DNA from: Ceriagrion tenellum
Taxonomy: Eukaryota; Arthropoda; Insecta; Odonata; Coenagrionidae
DNA: 64,000 nt
Direction of reading: 5' to 3'
Assembly (NCBI GenBank): GCA_963169105.1
Contig: OY720639.1
Coordinates: forward strand, 52,123,848 to 52,187,847
In this document: positions 1-12,559 of the stretch, one piece after another
How the letters are laid out: every line of letters begins with the position of its first letter
Numbering within the stretch: the first letter of the stretch is position 1
Program-made: the position numbers and the translations under genes
The notes under the pieces: model-generated
What the model saw: the letters and a program-made list of their open reading frames with translations, nothing else
The model's database searches: none
Told to the model about the DNA's origin: nothing

Positions 1-1174
1 ATAGCTGCATGAGGGCTTTCAGGTACTCTGGAGCGTGGATAGAGTATTGAAAGGAGAAAGGGAGAGAAATAGAGGGCGAAGAGGGAGGTCCAATCCATCG
101 TGTTCCCATCGCTAACGCCTTTATTTTATTTTTTTTAATTCGCCACTCGATAAATGCTATATTGCCTCTTTCGCTCTCTACAGTTTCTTTTAATTTGATT
201 TTTTTTACCCTAGCTGGGTACTCTCTCACTCCTCTTCTCTCTCTCACTTTCAATCCAAAGCGGTTGGGGCCATTCCTCCCATAAATCTCACGGTCCCATC
301 ACTTTTTCAACGCCACGTCCTCACTCACTATCCCTCCCACTGCCTCCTCCCTCAATCTCTTTTCAACCTACCCCATCCATATCAGCTACACTCTTCCTAT
401 CTTTCCTCTACTTTGTTCTGCCATTCTCCTATTTCCTCCCTTTTGTCCTCCACTTCATCTCGCTCTATCTCTCTGCAGCTACGAGCAACGCCATCCATTT
501 CAACTCCGTGGAACCCCTATGCGCTATCCACGAGCCATCCGTAACCCGTCCAATGTACAGAAGTAGATGTGCTCAAGTAGTATCGGTATATCGAATATTC
601 CAATTACTCAAGCGAAATTTCGAAATTATTGAATTATATTATGCAGCTAACATATATCGTAATCAATATTGAAAAATATGTGGCAACATGGAGATGCTTA
701 AATCTGCTTAAGAGTACGAAGATACAACACGTAGAGATTGTCAGGAGAAAAAATTGGGCTGGACCGATCATCAAATGCGCAGACCATTACTTTACCCAAA
801 CTTTCTAACTCCATTAACAATTTTAGAGTATACAAGAGATGTTATGCCCTTGCGATCCATCAAATATGGCACGATAAATTGCCACGAGAAAAACACTGTA
901 TCAAATGACGAACCCATGGATTCCTGGGCCACTTTGCAGACTACCCCTTTATCAAGGCATCCTGATTCCCGAGGAAATTTTGGAGGACACAAAGAAACAA
1001 ATGATACCGATTTTTATCTCGCGGTAATTTCAACTTATTCCATCTCCGTATTTCTAGTACATATGAACTTCATACGTAGCTAAGCACGGCTTAAGAATTT
1101 GTAATTGATACAACCACATAGGTTGTGCTTTCTTGCAATCCTTATCTCCTCTTCCTTGTCGGCTTAGAAGGGCC
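1..1174. other. No gene seen
   Basis: Apart from the pyrimidine tract, this is unremarkable AT-rich sequence. The 109-codon open frame at 754-1083 has no recognisable motif and no supporting context, so I treat it as chance. Confidence 0.6.
165..490. repeat. Pyrimidine-rich low-complexity tract
   Basis: The + strand is almost uninterrupted C/T-rich sequence, including CTCT runs, so the minus strand is a GA island. No repeat unit is fixed. Similar strand-asymmetric tracts recur through the window in both orientations. Confidence 0.6.
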
Positions 1175-1231
1175 GCAAGACCATAATCTGATTCCAATGA
1201 ATCCTGCAAAATTGCCACTCTTACAAAGAAT

Positions 1232-1310
1232 ACCTGGGTTGACTGGAGGTCAGCACATTGGTCTATAAAGCCAAAGGTTCGTGGTTTTATTCTCAGTCCA
1301 GTAAATTTTC
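1232..1310 (+). repeat. tRNA-like SINE head (degenerate)
   Basis: The arrangement is tRNA-like. A box-A-like stretch at about 1237-1250 (GGTTGACTGGAGGT) is followed by CAGCACATTGGTCTATAAAG and then a box-B-like segment at about 1281-1293 (GTGGTTTTATTCT). Spacing fits an internal polymerase III promoter, but box B is mutated. Read as a fossil tRNA-derived SINE, not a tRNA gene. Confidence 0.45.
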
Positions 1311-1349
1311 TCTCTAGGCAACATCTACGGGGCAACTCATTTAGATGCT

Positions 1350-3050
1350 CTTCCCGCGGACTACAACCTTGAGGCGGTGAAAGCTCCGCGTTCCAATGAT
1401 GCCAAGGAGCAATAACTATCGTTCTATTTTGAGCAAAAATTTCTTTGATACTTTATAATCATACTAACATTACTACAAATTACGATCTTCAGACTCTTTA
1501 TAGAGAGAGATTCTGCTTCGTAACATATCCGACATAATCACTTCAATGTGTTATTAATGAATATAGTTTTAATATTTTTGATACATCCACTGTTCGACAT
1601 TTATTCACAGTGTTAGTACGCAGAAGTTCTCTTCCGCTGCCTTTATTTGACTTAAAGGCCGAGCGATATTTGTATTGACAATTTGACTTCGATATTGATT
1701 TATTGTTTGGAATTTTGAACCTTATAATACCGTATGATGTCGTATGTCGTGCCATATTGTAGGCTCGTGGGTTCATGGAAGAAAGGAGAGGGTACGAAAT
1801 GAGCATTAGAATATAAATGGCAAACGAGGTACCCAGGAAAAATATAAACATACCAATCAGAAATGTACACAATGAATCGAGGAAAATGTTGGTTAATTTG
1901 GTATTGTTGTGGAGTACGTTTCTACATGGAAATGAACGGTGGACCTCAAAGACAGACTAAGAAGATAATATTGGTTTGGAGAAGAATATCGAGTATCAAG
2001 AATATAGAATAATAACTGATTAGGAAATACTGAAAAGAATAGCAAAGGAAGGAATGTTGATTAATTTGATAAACCAAATGAAAATGGATAGGAATGGATG
2101 GAATGGATAGGAATGGATAAAATGAAATATAGATGGATACAATGAAAGTCAAATCAGAAACGAATAACAGAGAAGGAAGAAGGATGAATGTTTGAGTAAG
2201 CCTGAAGTTTGAAAAAGGTGCAAATGATAAAGATGAAGCATTGCTTCACCAACCATTATAACCCTTAGATTGGGAAGGCTAAGGAATCGAAACTATTCCA
2301 CCCGACAAGAAAGGAGAAGAGAAACCAATCCTAATCTGATGATTTGATTAGGCAAGTTGGAAAAGAGAAGCCTGGGGCCTACGCTAACAGATAAACCTTA
2401 ATGATGATGAAGGATAAAATAACTGATTATATATAACACATTGGTATTACACCAATGGCCAGATGGCTAGGAAATGTTACGGTGGGCTAAGACTATCAAA
2501 AGAACAAGTCAACCTTAATTAGGAATTAATATATACAAGACCATTAAAATCCTAATATAGACTCTTGATTTAAATATCCTTTCATCTTCCCGAAAAAATA
2601 CGATTCTCTAACATTGTAGCTGAGTAACAGCTGAGCGCTTACACAAATGATTATGCATACTATTTCTCCCCTGATACCTTATGAATAAATACATCACTTG
2701 AATATGAAGTCAATTTTCACGCTCAACTCGACACAAATCGAACACCTAGCAAGATTTAAAAAAATACCAAACGAGCCATGCCAAGTCATTCATTGCAAGT
2801 GGCGTGAAAATTGGTGCATAACATATGATTCCTAAAAACATCGCATTGAAGGCACTCCACGGACATAATTTAATGTCTTGTGTACTCTGTTCATTTTTTA
2901 ATTACTTCTCAGTAGTTAATTTTCGGTTTATAATTCATAACGTATGCTTTCATAAACTCTATGATATCGAAAGGCGTTGTATTGCACTGCTCGCTTTCTC
3001 ACTCTAGATATGCAACATTTACGAAAGTCATCTATCATAGTCGATACATC
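1350..3050. other. No gene seen
   Basis: AT-rich sequence. Apart from the tandem repeat at 2082-2120 I see no convincing exon, RNA gene or repeat boundary. Open frames here are short and biased to F/I/S/Y, as expected by chance. Confidence 0.55.
2082..2120 (+). repeat. Short tandem repeat, period about 10
   Basis: About four imperfect copies of a GGAATGGATA-type unit lie in tandem. Confidence 0.7.
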
Positions 3051-3249
3051 ACAATTCAGAGCCACACGTCGACTCCCGCACGCAAACTTTCTTTCTTCAC
3101 TCGTCGACCATTCTCACCGTCCATTCTCATCCAAATCCCATCCCGCAGCGGAACTGAACAGTGTGCCAAAAACGGATCCGCTGAGAAAAAAATATATGAA
3201 ATATATAAAAATATAAGTGCGACGGGAAACCGAAAAAAACGACAGCGAA

Positions 3250-3262
3250 GCGCATATAAATC
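3250..3262 (+). promoter_or_regulatory. TATA-like motif upstream of a small ORF
   Basis: GCGCATATAAATCC lies about 35-45 bases before the ATG at 3293, in a locally CpG-rich patch (about 3060-3500). The position suits a core promoter only if the leader is very short, so this is suggestive at best. Confidence 0.25.
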
Positions 3263-3292
3263 CATTCGATGCGTCCTCGTCGTCTCGTCACC

Positions 3293-3397
3293 ATGACTAC
3301 GGATGACTCAATAAAGAAGCACTCGACTCCAGCAATTATGGTCGCTTTCGCACTGTTGTTTTGCTTCGCCTTTTTTATTTTTTTTCAAGCCCCTTAG
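3293..3397 (+). CDS. Candidate 34-codon membrane microprotein ORF
   Basis: The ATG is preceded by TCACC, a favourable eukaryotic start context. The reading frame gives 34 residues with a polar N-terminal part containing D, K, H and S (residues 1-14). A roughly 19-residue hydrophobic stretch rich in F, A, L and I follows, and the frame ends ...FFQAP then TAG. This is the layout of a single-pass membrane microprotein. I do not recognise the family. The surrounding patch is unusually CpG-rich for this window and has a TATA-like motif just upstream. A frame this short can easily arise by chance, and the hydrophobic stretch comes from a T-rich tract, so confidence is low. Confidence 0.22.
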   Translation: MTTDDSIKKHSTPAIMVAFALLFCFAFFIFFQAP

Positions 3398-4313
3398 GCC
3401 GCGTAATTGTTGTTTTTTGCGCATTTACGAAACGCCTGCGCATAATTAATCTTCGTGGTTGGTTGAGATTCTAAAGTGGGGAACGCCGCGCTTAAAAATG
3501 TATTTAAAATAGTCCAATGATGCAACTTCACGGATGTGCCAGAGGGATTAAATCCGTTTTTTTACAATATTTCATACTCCACACTTCCGGCATGGTGTTT
3601 CAAAGCAGTTTCTGAGTATTTATTGTCTGAGAAGAAATGAGAAAGAGTGAGAAAGAGTGATGAAAGAGAGTGAGAAAATAATCCTGTTCCCAGTTCTATT
3701 GAGGGGTGCCCGAGATAAATATTATACTTTACCATAAGGGGCGTTGAATTTCATCGCACAAAGTTTAAGGACCTATATCTCGCGGAACAATTTGAACCAA
3801 ATATCCATACACAAATGTATATTACAATCGGTGAGAGCTTTTTAACGGCACTAGAAGAGGAGAACTTGAACATATTTGTCAAATTCAGACAATACCACAG
3901 ATGATTTACCCATAGAAAAATTTATGTCCTCTTCCACGCTTGTTTTCAGAGAATATTTTAATTTACTAAACTTGGATATGATTTCACAGTGAAGAGGTTC
4001 CTACGATCTTCAGTGAAAATTAAAGCGGGGAATCAGATGACTCGAAAGAATTCTTTATCTGAGCCTGGGCGCAAATATAATCACCAGGGCCGATATTTCT
4101 CACTGAAATGATACTACAATTCTTGAAAAAATTCGTGTCTTTTACTAAACCTTATTAAATGGCGCGGCGAGGTTTTCCTTGTCCCTTCACCTAATTCATG
4201 AATAACCCTTCCTTTACCAACCCGCGTACAGTTCTTTCAAGATGCAAATGACCGCAGTCGTTACCCTAAAAAATAAATCAACCTCAGGCGCGTTTCTTCT
4301 CAGGTGTTTTTCT

Positions 4314-4360
4314 TAGACTCACTGTAGACTCTGTAGACTCACTGTAGACTTTAGACTCTC
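4314..4360 (+). repeat. Short tandem repeat of a TAGACTCACTG-type unit
   Basis: Four TAGACT cores occur within about 45 bases, spaced 9-13 bases apart (TAGACTCACTG, TAGACTCTG, TAGACTCACTG, TAGACTT). Confidence 0.65.
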
Positions 4361-5016
4361 TACCGAATACTGTGATAGCATTAATAGCATCTGATTCTAT
4401 AATTATTTATTTTGAAAATCAATTTCAAATTCCGTTTACTAATCAGTCCGAAAAACTCGTCATATCTTATCTCTTATCTGCCAGATCAACCCTTCGTCCG
4501 CAAGTCGCAGTGTACTTAACTTACTATGCAAAGAAATTTTTTTTCTCTCTCTCCCTCCATTTTCACAAATCTCGATCAAGGAATCGACGATGAAAATTAT
4601 CTTTTCTCAAAGTCGTAAATTTAAGCTTGCATTTGAGCAATCATCGATTTCAACTCCATTTACTCAGCGAGTAAAAATGGCATTGGATTTTAGTCAAAAT
4701 GTCTTCAATGATAAAAGGGGTTAGAAATAAATATCAACTGGTCACATTTTTACAGGGCTCCTTAAGTAACTTTTTTCCAATGTTACGAAACAGAGATTCG
4801 CCCTAAATTGTTTGCAATATTATAATTCTCGAATAAATCGAACCTTATATATTTTTGGACATTTAATGTTTCAAATTTGCATTTAATGGTTAATTTTTTC
4901 CAAAACCTTTTCACAATGTTAATCCCTAAGAACTAATATAAAATATATTTGTAAGATATGATTCTCATTTAAATTTTTAGTCGAAAACTATCAGGCCCAC
5001 CGCGGTAAAACCATTG

Positions 5017-5054
5017 CCAGTGATGCGGAGTGATGTGTGACCAGTGATGCGGAG
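5017..5054 (+). repeat. Direct repeat of 14 bp
   Basis: CCAGTGATGCGGAG occurs at 5017-5030 and again at 5041-5054, a perfect direct repeat with period 24. Confidence 0.7.
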
Positions 5055-5584
5055 CAGATGAGTCACTCAGCAAAAACGTCAGACGATAACACGAAACGGA
5101 AAAAAGGGGGTTAAACTTGATACCAATAAGTAAAGTTTCATAACAGTATCAAAGGAAGGAAAAATATCAGCAAAGTAGCCAAGAATATTGGAGATCAACG
5201 CCGAAAAAAATTAAATGCAAGCGATCACTTGATGTTCAATCTCGGTAACTACTGCTAACAATTGTTTTCCTCCCTCAGTTTTGGGAAGCATGTTGAATAA
5301 CTAAGAAATGAATACTTGATTAATACGCATAAGCGATTTATAAGAGTTAACGGAAGAATGTGAAACCTCTTTTGCCAGTCTCACGGTACTAAGTTATTTG
5401 TCAAAAAATTAAAGATCCCACAGCTTTCCTCTTCTTTATGTGACATGTTTGCGAGAAATGAAGCGAAAGGGATTACTTTATAAGGCGTACTTGGGATTTA
5501 TATAACTAAACGCACTCAGAGCGGAAATCAGCGAATAAATAGAAGTTTAAATTTAAGTTCCCTATACATTGGATCTGTTGAAGG

Positions 5585-6115
5585 TAAATGGGCTTACATT
5601 TTCAACTAAGGCATTAGAATTGTGCCTGCATAATGTACTGAAGCTGTAGGAGGGAGTTTATGACGGGGAGCTAGAATAAAAAAGGTAGAATAAGAGATTA
5701 ATACGGTGAGTAGCGTTGCATGGTGCAGAAACTGGGACTCCGAGAAAGAAATACAAGAATAGGCTGCAGATTTTGAGATGTGGGTGTGAGGGAAGGTGGA
5801 GGTGAGGTGAACGGAAAGTAAGACAAATGGGAAAGAGGTCGGTACGGTGGGTGGAGAGAGAACTTTTTGGGGGTGTTTAGGACGCAGATTAGGTGGCTGG
5901 GAGAAGTAACGAGGGGTGAAGTTGGGAACTAAATTCCGATATGGAGGTAGGTTAGGCAAGCGTGTAGGGAAGGAAAGATAATAAGCTTCGTGGACGGAAT
6001 GATGAGATGTAGGACCTGAGCTGAGATGAAAAAAGGCAATCTATGAGGAGATAGGGGTCTGCTCTTATAAATTTCAAGGGGAATTTCATTCTCTTCCATT
6101 TAAGCAGACCTCAGG
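5585..6115 (+). mobile_element. Decayed 3' end of a non-LTR retrotransposon (56-kb family)
   Basis: The nucleotide sequence parallels the better copy at 56053-57056. Shared landmarks are GTAGCGTTG..TGG.GCAGAAAC.TGGAC (about 5711-5741), GAATAGGCTGCAG (about 5757), TTGAGATGTGGGTGTG (about 5773) and AGATTAGGTGGCTGG (about 5884). The GGCAAGCGTGTAGGGAAGG..AGATAATAAG segment and a GTGGACGGAATGATGAG tail follow at about 5956-6005. These encode the post-RT C-terminal region of the element's ORF2, but the frame is broken repeatedly. The copy is 5'-truncated. The exact ends are uncertain and no target-site duplication was found. Confidence 0.75.
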
Positions 6116-6389
6116 TGGTAGATAACCCAAAAATTATACATATAATTACACAATTTGCCGTCAGGTAATATTCCCAGGACAACTAACTTATGAATCTCAA
6201 AATGAAATACATGGCCACTCTCAGGGTAAGTATTACTAGCAAACAAGTGTATGATGAAATACAATTAGAAAGAGCGTCCAAAGTTTATACCTTTCAGAAT
6301 CCAACAACCCCTTGTACAGTACTAATCACTGAAAAGCAGCAACTCCGTCACTGCAAATAACTTACATACAGTGTTATGAAATACGAGGG

Positions 6390-6765
6390 AAACATTGCCA
6401 GATCAGTCAGACGCTCGGCTGAAAACGCTTGGAAGAATTGGAAGAAAACTGGTGCCAAGAAGAGGAAGATGAGAGAGGAAGGGAGAAGGATCGCAGGACG
6501 TGGAAGGAGATGTCCATGGAACATGAGGGAAAGGGATGAGGAGAGACAGAGATATTCGAGCGCCAGAAGTGAGCCTGAATGGAAACAATGGTGGGAGAAG
6601 AGGACAAAAGGGATAGGGAGAGAGAGAGTTCAGGACACACAAGCGCACACTACGTCGAAGTGTGCTTCAGTCAGAGCGAAGGAAAGGGTGGAGGGAGGGA
6701 AAGGAAGGGAAAAATACGACGAGAGTGTGAAAGTGGACCATACCTCAAGGGCTGGCTGGCGGAAG
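6390..6765 (+). repeat. GA-rich (polypurine) island
   Basis: A strongly purine-biased + strand that keeps several frames open. The longest open frame in the window (6376-7032, 218 codons) spans it, but its K/R/E/G-rich protein simply mirrors the base bias, so I do not call a gene. Confidence 0.6.
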
Positions 6766-6769
6766 GTAA

Positions 6770-8280
6770 AGGGCAAGTTGGGTGGGACCGAACATCAGGT
6801 GAGAAATATGTGGACTCAGCAGCAGATATACTCTCTCTCTGACTCCCTCCTCTTCCTCGCATTATCCGTCTCCCTACCAAGTGGTGGAGAGCGAAAAAGC
6901 GCGGTTGCCAACCAAAAGAGTTTCGAACCGTTTCAAGGCAAACAATCACTTCAGCAGTACTGTCCACTATCATTTCAACAATACGCACCACTGATATTTT
7001 CACAAATAATACCTAAAACATGTATTTCCTAAAATCAGAGGTTGGAGCAACAATATTTCACAGCTTATTCCCATTAGTTCTGCATGGATTTTCAGGATCC
7101 TTGTTTTAGACCTAAATATCAATAATAGAAGGAAATGAACCGTCATATGCACATCATTTATATACATTCGGGAGAGGAAATTGACAAAAATGCAAAAAAA
7201 TCGAGTCACAGAGGGAAAGTTCAAGCAAAATTGTAAGCTACATCATAATCAGATGTAAGATTAATGATCATTCGGGAAAAAGTATAAAAGAGAACGAATA
7301 AGCGATGGGGGATGAAGATCTCTACGTCAAAGTGCAACATGTGTTCTAAATTTAAAGCTATTAATTGAATGGAATAACGAGCAAGATAGAGAGGACAGGA
7401 TATCGTTAAAAGAGGAACGACTGAGAAAACAGGATACAGTATATTACAGACTTCATGAATATACACAAATTAAGCTCGGTTAGTCATCTTATTAAAAACG
7501 CCTCTACGGGAATCATTTGACAAAAAAGACAGGTACGTATAAGATATACTTCGCCGGTGATAGAATTTCAGTTGTACCTCATGAGAAATGATTAAGAATC
7601 GATTGAAAATCAACGTCTTTTACTGCATCACTGACTTAATGTAGCGACATTTTTTAATAAAATAGGAATTCTGAAGTAATAGGTACGGCACCGTTAATTC
7701 TATTAGAAGCCAACGTAATCTGCATTTTAAAAGAAACGATAGCTTAGTACTTCACACAGTATAACTTACCACCAATCATGACTTCAGCAATCCATTGCCA
7801 GTTACCGCAGCTTTGGCAATGAATTGATAAACCATGATCTTTTATAAATAATAGCATGAAAAGTGCTATGCTATCTTTTCATTAAAAATTATCGGGTACC
7901 ATTAAGTTAGACCAGAATCAGTCTCTTACACATCTTGTATACAGCAATACCCTGATGAAAGTCGTAAGCAGATAAATAAGCACCAATTGTAGATGTGACC
8001 CGACTGCTAGAGTCCGCAGCGGTGTGTCATCTAAAATTACAGTTAAAACAATTACAATATCAACAAAAATTACCATAATCATAAAAAATTACACAGTTAA
8101 AAAAAAGAAACCTATGAGCTCATTCGTAGATAAGTTATATGCTACCTTAGGTAAACTCATACTTCTACTTAGGTAAACTCCCGTATCATTCCTCCGAAAT
8201 TCAGACAAACAAAAGCCAGAAAACAAAATTTTAAAAAATTTCATCACACAGATTTGTAAGGAGCAAAAAAAGTCGTTACA
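6770..8280. other. No gene seen
   Basis: AT-rich sequence with no supported exon, RNA gene or repeat. Confidence 0.55.
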
Positions 8281-8289
8281 TTCATCGCC

Positions 8290-8970
8290 TCGGACCGCAA
8301 GCTTCACAAAATTTTCATGTGTACCCGCGAGCGAAACGGAAGGGTGTCCAAAAATCAACCAACCTTCCATCTAGCATTTCAGAATTCGAGCTCCACTTCT
8401 CTGCTTTGATTCCACACGTCATTTTCGCGGCCAACACGTGGATTCACTGCTACACACAACGCCTCGACCCTTCATTCGATCCTCCTCAACCACTTGAAAT
8501 CCTTCGCGCAGCATTTTAACGCAATAGCCCACCAAATGCTTTAGGAGGCATTCCAACCTACCCCACTCAAATACCCCACCCATCACACCGGTTCGCCATG
8601 GATAGGTACACAACACGGGCCGCCGCATCCAACACTCGAAACAACAAATAAACCCCACCACTACCACCCAACTCCTTTATTACTTTTCCGCCTAGCGCCC
8701 TTCAAACTATCCCACGCAAGTCCCTTGGAGCACACAAAAGTCAAGCACAACAAACCCTTGCCGTCTCGCAACACTCTTACATGGCAATCCTGTCCCTCCT
8801 TTTTCACTCCCATTTAAAAAAGGAACCCTATACGTTGCGGATATGTCCGTGAAATTAAAAAAAAGAAGTCGCTACTCGCCTGTATTCTCTTTCCTCTCTT
8901 CCTCCGCCTCTTTCACCACCATTCTCTCCGTGTTCCTCCTCTTCAACCCGCCCACCCAAAGAGATACGCG
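8290..8970. other. C-rich, pyrimidine-biased stretch without a gene
   Basis: The + strand is noticeably C-rich (many CCACC and CTCC words, strongest at 8880-8960), moderately CpG-containing and higher in GC than its neighbours. No start, splice pattern or protein motif could be supported. Confidence 0.45.
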
Positions 8971-9564
8971 CAGTAGGAACACAAATCTCAAACATTGGAC
9001 GACCCTTAGAAGCTATTAATTAGTTTTTCGTCATCTTTCAACCAGCCTGATACTCAAGTGTCACCAAAGGAAAGTTTGCGTTTCCCTCCGCTCGTTTTTT
9101 TAGTGTTTCAATATAGTTACCGTCAGTACATCCACATATTACCCTGCGATTCACCGCCTGGGAGTGTGGCAGGGCCACAACCGTGTAAACGTGTGAAGGG
9201 GAAGGTTATAGGGATGTGAAAAGGTGAAGATTATTTTGGAAATGGTTGGAATGGAACGTTTAGTGGAGCTCAGTTTTTATTTTGGCCACTTAAAGTGCGT
9301 GGGAATAACAAATTTTTGCCCAAATTTATTTGGAAATGTATCGCTCTTGTTATATCCCTTCTATCTGACCACGAGATGTAGCGGTGTAAAAATTATATTC
9401 TCTGAATTACGCCAAAAAACACTTGATTTGAATTTCCCTTATGACCTAAGCCTAGGGTGTCGCCTCCAAGTCTCAAAAAGCTGCGACTCTGTTCGCTCGA
9501 ATTAGTAATAATGTACTTAGTTTGGAAGTGATGCGACCGCTATGTTTTCGCAGCAATGACTAAC

Positions 9565-9630
9565 ATTATGCCTGAATCTAAACTTGACATCCACACCCGA
9601 GACTCTTAACCATCTACTCTCGGGTGGCCA
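9565..9630 (-). repeat. Reverse tRNA-like SINE unit (degenerate)
   Basis: On the minus strand a box-A-like stretch, TAGATGGTTAAGAGTC (complement of 9601-9616), is followed by GTTTAGATTCAGGC (complement of 9570-9583), which resembles box B. The spacing suits a tRNA-derived polymerase III promoter. The same segment carries a perfect 9-bp inverted repeat, CACCCGAGA/TCTCGGGTG (9594-9602 and 9618-9626). Confidence 0.4.
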
Positions 9631-9719
9631 ACCGGGTTTCTTTCCCAGGTTTCTGGGTTCCCTGTAGAATGTTGGCCAATTTGATTTCCCGAGAAATTTT
9701 CCCATTGTAGAAAATCCCG

Positions 9720-11440
9720 AAATTCATTTTTCACGATGTTTTATTTTGATTGACTGAAATTTTTCTTTCTTCTCTTGAATCAATGAAAGACTATTGCAAC
9801 CATGTCACTGGAATAATAAAGGGTTTTCTCAGCTTTCAAGGGACTTATATCGACTAAAAATCACAACACTTCAAACGCTATCATGGCTCCACCAAGATTT
9901 CACGAACATTTGAGGAATGATTTGTATTCAAAAGAGAGTAGGACAGAGTCCTGGCTCCATGGCTATTATTAGTCCCCATTTGGCTTGAGATCTGTTTTGG
10001 ATCCTCTTTCGGCTTGAGCAGCGGATTCCAAAACAAAATTTCTATCTCTGAAACTTAATACTTACAGTAAATTAATGATCCATATGTTTTGGGGTAATTC
10101 CAGTATATACGTTCAGTTATTCCGGCATAAATAGACAAAATATATGTGCGTGTTAACATTATTAATGATGACGATTAAGGAGATCATAACTTGGCTATAA
10201 TTATTTCAAAACAATTTTTAGAGGAATACTAACATTGAGAGTGAATTTATACTATAATGTATCAAACAATTTCATTATTTAACATCTCGGCTCAAATTAG
10301 GTCGATCCCATAACTTCTAAAAGTTTTTCTTAAAAATTAACGCATGATGGATGGGCTCGCGACGATTTAATTAGCAATAATTGGATGAATATCTTTAACA
10401 AGCCTACCTACACGCACATTAAGGTGATAAATAAGCCGTAAGGTGAAGCAGTTGGGAATGTGCGATTAAATACAGTCCATAATAAGTGCCATTCACGTTA
10501 TTAAAACGTCCGGCTCATCTATATCCAAAAAATCATCTACACATTTCTAGTCCTCGGAAACATAGATACATAAGAGTTGATAGCATAATGAGGAAGCATA
10601 ATTAGCAAAGAGATGATATACAATGTAATCTACGGTGGGAATATCTTTTTTTCATTTTTAAAGGCAAAATTTATCAATTGATCAATTAAAGCAACTCGTT
10701 TGCTACTAAGTGAATTTATCCTATAATCATGAATACCGTACCATGAATACATGAACCATATAGTCATTAATATCATGAATATAGTAACCGTTTATAAAAC
10801 GATAGTTTTCTAACGATAACGACAGAAAACGATAGATTTCTAAATGGTAACTCTCTTTACATAAGGGTAAACATTGGCGTGCTATACACTGTGAGATACA
10901 CAAGAGTAGTTAGAAAATGTGTCTCAATTGCCACGGATCAAGGCGCATAACGCTGATCATATTTCATTCCATTTACCAGCATAGTTAACAAAATATAGAT
11001 AAATTAACTAAATATAGTTAGATAAAGATAAGTATTTAGGGCTATTGCAATTCAAAGTAGGCTTTTGTCAATCGTTTGCCTTTAGCAAGAAATAACATTT
11101 CATTCAGCTGTCGACCAGCATAAATAAATGCTATCAAGTATTTTACACCCGTCAAAGAAAATTATATCCATCATCAAACTATACATCTTTATTTCATAAC
11201 TAAATATTTTCTTCTGCCCTAATTTTTGGTAGAACTTTTAGCAACATAAAAAAGTCCAAGGATTTTAAATTAGACATGGAATCATGATTGAAAAATAACC
11301 AGGACGGTTCTATTTTATAGATCACAACATAATCCCAAAATGTTTGCCATTACTCGGAAAAGAATATTGTCTAAGATATATCATCTACGGCAGGCCAGCA
11401 AAAAATTGTAAGAAATGTTTGCAGACGGAAACGCTAGGAC
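9720..11440. other. No gene seen
   Basis: AT-rich sequence without a supported feature. Confidence 0.55.
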
Positions 11441-11451
11441 GAACTACAAAC

Positions 11452-11740
11452 TTCAGTTGAGGGAAAGATGATTCCAAAATTCAAATTACGACTTCCGTCA
11501 AACCCTCGCTATCCCGCGAACTTTTCCAACGAAGGAAGAGTCAAGTTAAGTCCCAATGAAACTTTCTGAACCGTGTAGCTAGACTAAAAAGAATAGCATT
11601 CCGGTAGAAAACTTGTTCGAACATTTACAGAATAATAAAAGCTTATAAAAACTACCACAAGGATCTACAGAGGGATGGGAGTTCAATGGGGGAAATAATC
11701 ATGAAACCTTTTTTTTTCACATTAATGCAATCATTCTCGA
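11452..11740 (+). repeat. Unknown dispersed repeat, copy 1
   Basis: Clearly related to 12560-12830 in the same orientation. Shared landmarks in order are AAACTTCAG, AAGATGATTCCAAAATTCAA, CGACTTC.GTC, CCGCGAA.TTTTC, GTCAAGTT, AAAACTTGTTCG and a T-rich end near CTTTTTTTTT. The copies differ by many substitutions and indels. No terminal inverted repeats, polymerase III boxes or coding motif were recognised. Confidence 0.7.
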
Positions 11741-11745
11741 GAAGC

Positions 11746-12555
11746 ACATGATACTTATGTCGTTACCAGTTAAAATAAAAAAATGAACACCATTCTATGT
11801 GGTTAAATGCCAAATAAAATATAGTATTAATGATGAATATATTTGTACCTAAGCAAATTATATGCAGTAGTATGAATCTATTTATCTTTAATACACAATT
11901 ATTTTTATCTACCCTCCACTGCTGAAGAGAGGGCAACCAACTCCCTAGTATCTGAATTGGATCCAGACCGTTCACTACAAATTAACCGTGAGTGCTTCAT
12001 TATAAGGAAACACATCAGTATTGTGAGTGTAGGCACCGGTTAGTTGTGGAACAATACCGGTAATAGGTGTTTGTTCCGATTTCCCAAAAGACTAAAAATA
12101 TATACAAGCACTGTTCTTCATATTTTCTATTTTCCTCAAATGAACAACTTGAAAATTGGAACTGTAATATTTCCTTTTTACTAATATGTGAAAGAATTTT
12201 TTCCCCTAACATTTTATTTCTTTTATTCTTATGCGGACTTAATTCAGGCTTAATATATTTCTTTCTAAATTTAATATATCCTAAGCTCTTAAGGAAGTTG
12301 CACTGATTGAGGTTAAGAAAAAATGAGTCGTGTGGGAGTCAAAAGAGTTACGTGTATTCCAACACTTCAACTGAGGAAATAAACGAGTATGGAAAATGGC
12401 GTACAATCCAGGGGAACAGAAAGTTTTTCCTGGGTAAGCCGGTGAAAAATTAAGTCATCTTATACATTAAGTACACATAGATAAAAATTTGGTTATGAAA
12501 GGCTATGGCTTGCCAAACCTGATAACATTTCAAAGGAGTCTTTATCATGTAAAAT
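11746..12555. other. Spacer between two direct repeat copies, no gene seen
   Basis: About 0.8 kb of AT-rich sequence. The frames on both strands have no motif. It does not look like the inside of an LTR element, because there is no primer-binding site, gag/pol motif or matching long terminal repeat ends. Confidence 0.5.
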
Positions 12556-12559
12556 GATG

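Larger units (their letters stand above)
3500..5580. other. No gene seen
   Basis: AT-rich sequence containing the two short tandem repeats listed separately. No exon, RNA gene or mobile-element boundary could be supported. Confidence 0.55.

Noticed and set aside
6376..7032. Longest open frame of the window (218 codons, plus strand)
   Set aside because: Its R/E/K/G-rich then S/L-rich product follows the purine island. No domain, splice context or codon signature supports it.
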